24,476 nt of DNA. Source: Avoscillospira sp045530865 (GTDB lineage Bacteria; Bacillota; Clostridia; Oscillospirales; Oscillospiraceae). A model generated the notes under the pieces. It was given only the letters and a program-made list of their open reading frames with translations, was not told the DNA's origin and made no database searches. The first letter of the stretch is position 1; each line of letters starts with the position of its first letter. Position numbers and translations under genes: made by a program. Location: NCBI GenBank assembly GCA_045530865.1, contig JAZSCX010000003.1:1-24476 (forward strand). The letters run 5' to 3'. This document shows, one piece after another, positions 21,649 through 24,476 of the stretch.

Positions 21649-22893
21649 TTACTTATCAGAGCGCTCTTCCGGCAGCGGAAGATCCTCTACCTTTTGAATG
21701 GAATGATACTGCGGCGTCTCCAGCGGTTTGTTCTTCTCCTTCAGGCGGGCCACCACATAATCATTCACCAGCATGTACAAAACCGCAAAAACCGGCACGC
21801 CCAACAGCATTCCCGCAAAGCCAAACAGACCGCCTGCCACTGTGATGGATACCAACACCCAGAAGCCGGAAATGCCAACGGTATCGCCCAAAATTCTGGG
21901 GCCGATCACATTGCCGTCCAGCTGCTGCAGAGCCAGCACAAACAGGCCAAAATACAGCGCCTGCAGCGGATCAACCAGCAAAATCAGCAGGGTGCTGGGA
22001 ATGGCACCGATAAACGGGCCAAAAAACGGAATGACATTGGTGACGCCGATCACCGTTGCAATCAGGGCAGGATAGGGCAGCTTCAGGATCAGCATACCGA
22101 TGTAGCACAGAACGCCGATGATCATACTATCCAGAATTTTTCCGATAATAAACCCGGAAAAGACCTTGTGGATCTTACGCCCCAGATCAAAAATCTGATC
22201 CGCAGTCTTTTCCTTGCAGATTGCCACCATCACTTTCTTGCTCTGGGCAATAAAGGTATCCTTGGAGCAGAGAATATATACAGCCGCACAGAAACCAATC
22301 AGAATATCAAACGCTATGCCCACCACGCTCATCACAGAGCTGGTCAGCCCGCTGATAATCGTTTCCATATTGGGAAGCAGTCCATTGGTGATCCAGTCCC
22401 GCAGCATGGCAAAGCCACCGCTGAAAATGTCCATTACATACTCTTGTATGGTGGGATTATCCGCCAGAAATTCCGTGACCCACTGCTCCAAAGATGCATA
22501 ATAGCCCGAAAAATTTCCAACAATACCGGCAATGCTCTCATAGAGCTGCGGCAGCAGCATGGCAAAAAACTCATAGACCAAAATCAGGGAGCAGGCAATG
22601 GCAAAAATCACGCTGAGCGCCCGGCTGATGTTGGCTGCTTTCTTTTTATCCTTTTTCCGTTTCAGAAAAAACGGATGGATCCGCCGATACATAAAATTCA
22701 TCAGCGGGTTCATCAGATAGGCGAACACCACGCCCAGAATTAGAGGGGAACACACATCGCCGATCTTTTGGGCAATCCGGCCCGCTGCCTCCAGATGAAA
22801 TACAATCGTCAGCAGACAGCTGCCCACCAGCAGCACGATCAGCAGCACCACACCCAGCTGGAAATAGGGATTATTCCGGAGCTTGTTTTTCAT
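21649..22893 (-). CDS. AI-2E family transporter (PerM/YdiK-like)
   Basis: An integral membrane protein of the AI-2 exporter superfamily; members include a putative AI-2 exporter and Na+/H+ antiporters, and the substrate here is unknown. The 414-aa protein has about 8 membrane segments: two at the N-terminus (12-35, 45-65), one near 95-115, a long central extracytoplasmic segment (about 120-205), and a C-terminal cluster with the family motif GVTNVIPFFGPFIGAIPS and LDGNVIGPRILG then GISGFWVLV and GMLLGVPVFAVLY. The charged C-terminus (RLKEKNKPLE...PEERSDK) is cytosolic. ATG 22891-22893 follows GGAGG and overlaps the nfo stop in an ATGA junction. It probably belongs to the nfo-driven operon and continues into the cell-wall genes. 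Confidence 0.9.
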   Translation of the reverse strand: MKNKLRNNPYFQLGVVLLIVLLVGSCLLTIVFHLEAAGRIAQKIGDVCSPLILGVVFAYLMNPLMNFMYRRIHPFFLKRKKDKKKAANISRALSVIFAIACSLILVYEFFAMLLPQLYESIAGIVGNFSGYYASLEQWVTEFLADNPTIQEYVMDIFSGGFAMLRDWITNGLLPNMETIISGLTSSVMSVVGIAFDILIGFCAAVYILCSKDTFIAQSKKVMVAICKEKTADQIFDLGRKIHKVFSGFIIGKILDSMIIGVLCYIGMLILKLPYPALIATVIGVTNVIPFFGPFIGAIPSTLLILLVDPLQALYFGLFVLALQQLDGNVIGPRILGDTVGISGFWVLVSITVAGGLFGFAGMLLGVPVFAVLYMLVNDYVVARLKEKNKPLETPQYHSIQKVEDLPLPEERSDK

Positions 22894-23726
22894 AGCAGTG
22901 CCTCCTTATTCCGCAGCAGAGCAATTTCCGCCGCATAGCCATCCAGTTCATTGGGCGTTTCCAAAATCATGGGCAGTCCCCGCAGGGCGGGATGGGTCAC
23001 GATCCGCACCATGGCATCCAGTCCAATCTGTCCGCCGCCGATGACTGCATGGCGGTCCTTATGGGCGCCGAGGGGGTTCAGACTGTCGTTGATATGCAGG
23101 GCCTTTAGATGACGCAGACCGATGATCCGGTCAAATTCTTCCAGAACGCCGTCCAGATCGTTGACGATATCATAGCCGCCGTCATGGACATGGCAGGTAT
23201 CCAGACAAACGCCCAGACGCTCTTTTCGTTCTACGCCGTCCATGATCTGCCGCAGCTCTTCAAAGCGGCCGCCCACTTCGCTGCCCTTGCCCGCCATGGT
23301 CTCCAGCAGAACGGTGGTCTGCTGCTCCGGAAACATGACCGTATTCAGGGTCTCCGTGATCAGAGTTATACCCTTCTCCACGCCCTGTCCCACATGGGAG
23401 CCGGGATGAAAATTATAGTAGTTGCCGGGCAGATATTCCATGCGGCGCAGATCGTCCGCCATGGTCTGCAGGGCAAATTCCCGGGTGCGGGGCTCCGCCG
23501 AGCAGGGATTGATCGTATAGGGTGCATGGGCAACCACAGGTGCCAGCTTCCCCTGACGCTGCAACAGCACCAGCTTTTCCGCATCGGCAGGATCCAGCTC
23601 TTTGGCCTTGCCGCCCCGGGGATTGCGGGTAAAAAACTGGAAGGTATTGGCATGGATGGAAAGCGCCGTCTCCCCCATAGCTGCAAAACCCTTGGAGGAT
23701 GACAGATGACAGCCGAGAATGAGCAT
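22890..23726 (-). CDS. nfo: Endonuclease IV (AP endonuclease)
   Basis: Cuts the DNA backbone 5' of abasic sites in base excision repair. The 278-aa TIM-barrel protein has the full set of trinuclear zinc ligand motifs: VVAHAPYTIN, YYNFHPGSHVG, LLETMAGKGSEVG, CLDTCHVHDGGYDI, HINDSLNPLGAHKDRH and ILETPNE, at normal family length. It starts at ATG 23724-23726, with GAGGTGG upstream at about 23731-23737 and a promoter at 23746-23774. It heads a likely operon with the AI-2E family transporter, FHA-SEDS and bPBP genes. Confidence 0.96.
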   Translation of the reverse strand: MLILGCHLSSSKGFAAMGETALSIHANTFQFFTRNPRGGKAKELDPADAEKLVLLQRQGKLAPVVAHAPYTINPCSAEPRTREFALQTMADDLRRMEYLPGNYYNFHPGSHVGQGVEKGITLITETLNTVMFPEQQTTVLLETMAGKGSEVGGRFEELRQIMDGVERKERLGVCLDTCHVHDGGYDIVNDLDGVLEEFDRIIGLRHLKALHINDSLNPLGAHKDRHAVIGGGQIGLDAMVRIVTHPALRGLPMILETPNELDGYAAEIALLRNKEALL

Positions 23727-23745
23727 AATACCACCTCATTTTTGT

Positions 23746-23774
23746 ATTATATCACAAACCGCCGGGAGATACAA
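23746..23774 (-). promoter_or_regulatory. Promoter of nfo and probably the cell-wall genes
   Basis: The minus strand has TTGTAT (23769-23774), a 17-bp spacer and TATAAT (23746-23751) preceded by TGA, an extended -10. The hexamer pair is identical to that of serA. Confidence 0.7.
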
Positions 23775-23793
23775 ATTAAGGAATTATGAAGAA

Positions 23794-23824
23794 AAAAGCA
23801 CGCCGCGATGTGCAGCGTGCTTTT
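23794..23824 (-). terminator. Intrinsic terminator of tsf
   Basis: AAAAGCACGC (23794-23803) and GCGTGCTTTT (23815-23824) form a 10-bp stem around an 11-nt loop; on the minus strand the run TTTTTT follows. It lies 15 nt past the tsf stop. Confidence 0.85.
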
Positions 23825-23839
23825 GGACACAAAATGAAT

Positions 23840-24476
23840 TTACTTGTTCAGACCGGCCTGCGCAGCGACTTCGGCAGCGAAATCGTCGACTTTCTTCTCA
23901 ATGCCTTCGCCCTTTTCGAAGCGGATGGCATCAACAAACTTGACGCAGCCGCCCAGAGCCTTGGCAGCGGAAGCAATGTACTGCTCCACAGACATGCTGC
24001 CGTCCTTGACGAAAGCCTGCTGCAGGAGGCAGTTTTCTTCGTAGAACTTGTTGATCTTGCCGGCAGCGATCTTTTCCTTGACCTGCTGGGGCTTGCCAGC
24101 CATCTTGGGATCGTTGTCCATCTGGGCAACCAGAATCTTCTTCTCTTCTTCCAGAACAGCTTCGGTGACCAGGCTCTTGTCCCAGAAACGGGGGTTCAGA
24201 GCAGCGATCTGCATAGCGACGTCCTTACCGATCTCGGTAGCATCGATGCCGCCTTCCACAGCCAGATTGACCAGAACGCCAATACGGCCGCCGCCGTGCA
24301 CATAAGCAACGGAGGTGTTCTCGGGGAAGCGGGCGAAGCGGCGGATCTGGATGTTCTCGCCGATAACCAGAACCTTCTCGGGGACCATTTCGCCCACGGT
24401 CAGTTCAGAGTTGGGATACTTGACAGCCTTCAGAGCCTCAACATCAGCGGCATCGGAAGCAGCGACAGCAACAGCG
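23840..24476 (-). CDS. tsf: Translation elongation factor Ts, 5' end outside window
   Basis: The guanine-nucleotide exchange factor for EF-Tu. 211 codons are visible up to the window edge, out of about 290-310 in the family, so the N-terminal UBA-like and TDF-motif part is missing. The visible part shows the core and C-terminal features: IRRFARFPENTSVAYVHGGG followed by RIGVLVNL, VAMQIAALNPRFW, KSLVTEAVLEEEKKILVAQM and the C-terminal dimer region around KINKFYEENCLLQQAFVKD. It ends with TAA 23840-23842 and a terminator. rpsB would be expected just beyond the right edge. The GTG at 24395-24397 is an internal Val, not the start. Confidence 0.95.
   Translation of the reverse strand, partial: AVAVAASDAADVEALKAVKYPNSELTVGEMVPEKVLVIGENIQIRRFARFPENTSVAYVHGGGRIGVLVNLAVEGGIDATEIGKDVAMQIAALNPRFWDKSLVTEAVLEEEKKILVAQMDNDPKMAGKPQQVKEKIAAGKINKFYEENCLLQQAFVKDGSMSVEQYIASAAKALGGCVKFVDAIRFEKGEGIEKKVDDFAAEVAAQAGLNK

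Noticed and set aside
1..24476. CRISPR array, prophage, integrase or complete transposase
   Set aside because: No regularly spaced repeats and no phage or transposase proteins in any frame; only IS-like ends at 4525-4585.

Overview
The window looks like a chromosomal piece of a gut-type anaerobic Clostridium-class Bacillota, most likely Oscillospiraceae/Ruminococcaceae. The evidence is moderately high GC core genes, near-consensus sigma-A promoters (TTGACA-17-TATAAT type), strong AGGAGG ribosome binding sites, an Fe-S-type single-chain L-serine dehydratase, RNase J, an FHA-SEDS cell-wall gene, and many short GC-rich palindromic repeats between genes. The family-level placement is inference.

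Layout. Positions 1-1262 (minus) hold the start of the S10 ribosomal operon (rpsJ, then partial rplC) behind a strong promoter and a long leader with an attenuator-like hairpin. Next is proS (minus) with its own promoter. Positions 3041-4585 hold an AT-rich type II restriction-modification cassette (nuclease plus beta-class methyltransferase, 4-nt overlap) with its own promoter and terminator, next to a 61-bp palindrome that resembles two fused IS3-family ends and the 3' stump of a GntR/FCD regulator. This looks like an insertion scar. A plus-strand block follows: a 52-aa small protein, Fe-S L-serine dehydratase, then a tightly overlapping five-gene operon (6565-11016) encoding an XdhC-type molybdenum-hydroxylase maturation factor, a THEP1-like NTPase, and a FecCD-type permease, ATPase and lipoprotein binding protein. 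I read it as a candidate molybdate/tungstate (MolABC-like) uptake and cofactor-insertion module. It ends in a strong terminator.

Positions 11249-14814 (minus) carry a decayed SGNH/GDSL hydrolase, serA (serine biosynthesis) and RNase J. RNase J starts at TTG behind an approximately 225-nt leader. A divergent promoter region with an 11-bp tandem repeat precedes a PlsC-like acyltransferase carrying a zinc ribbon. A repeat-rich 530-bp gap and a cytosolic CapA-family protein (plus) follow.

The right part (minus) holds tRNA-Ser(GGA) and an apparent operon nfo - AI-2E family transporter - FHA/SEDS glycan polymerase fusion - class B PBP. The last two form a SEDS-bPBP peptidoglycan synthase pair in which the SEDS protein carries a phosphothreonine-binding FHA domain. 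The window ends in the 3' two-thirds of tsf.

At least four families of short dispersed repeats occupy the gaps, several of them flush against stop codons. I found no CRISPR array, prophage or complete transposase. The least ordinary items are the XdhC-THEP1-FecCD operon, the FHA-SEDS fusion, the R-M insertion scar and the regulatory leaders of rpsJ and rnj.
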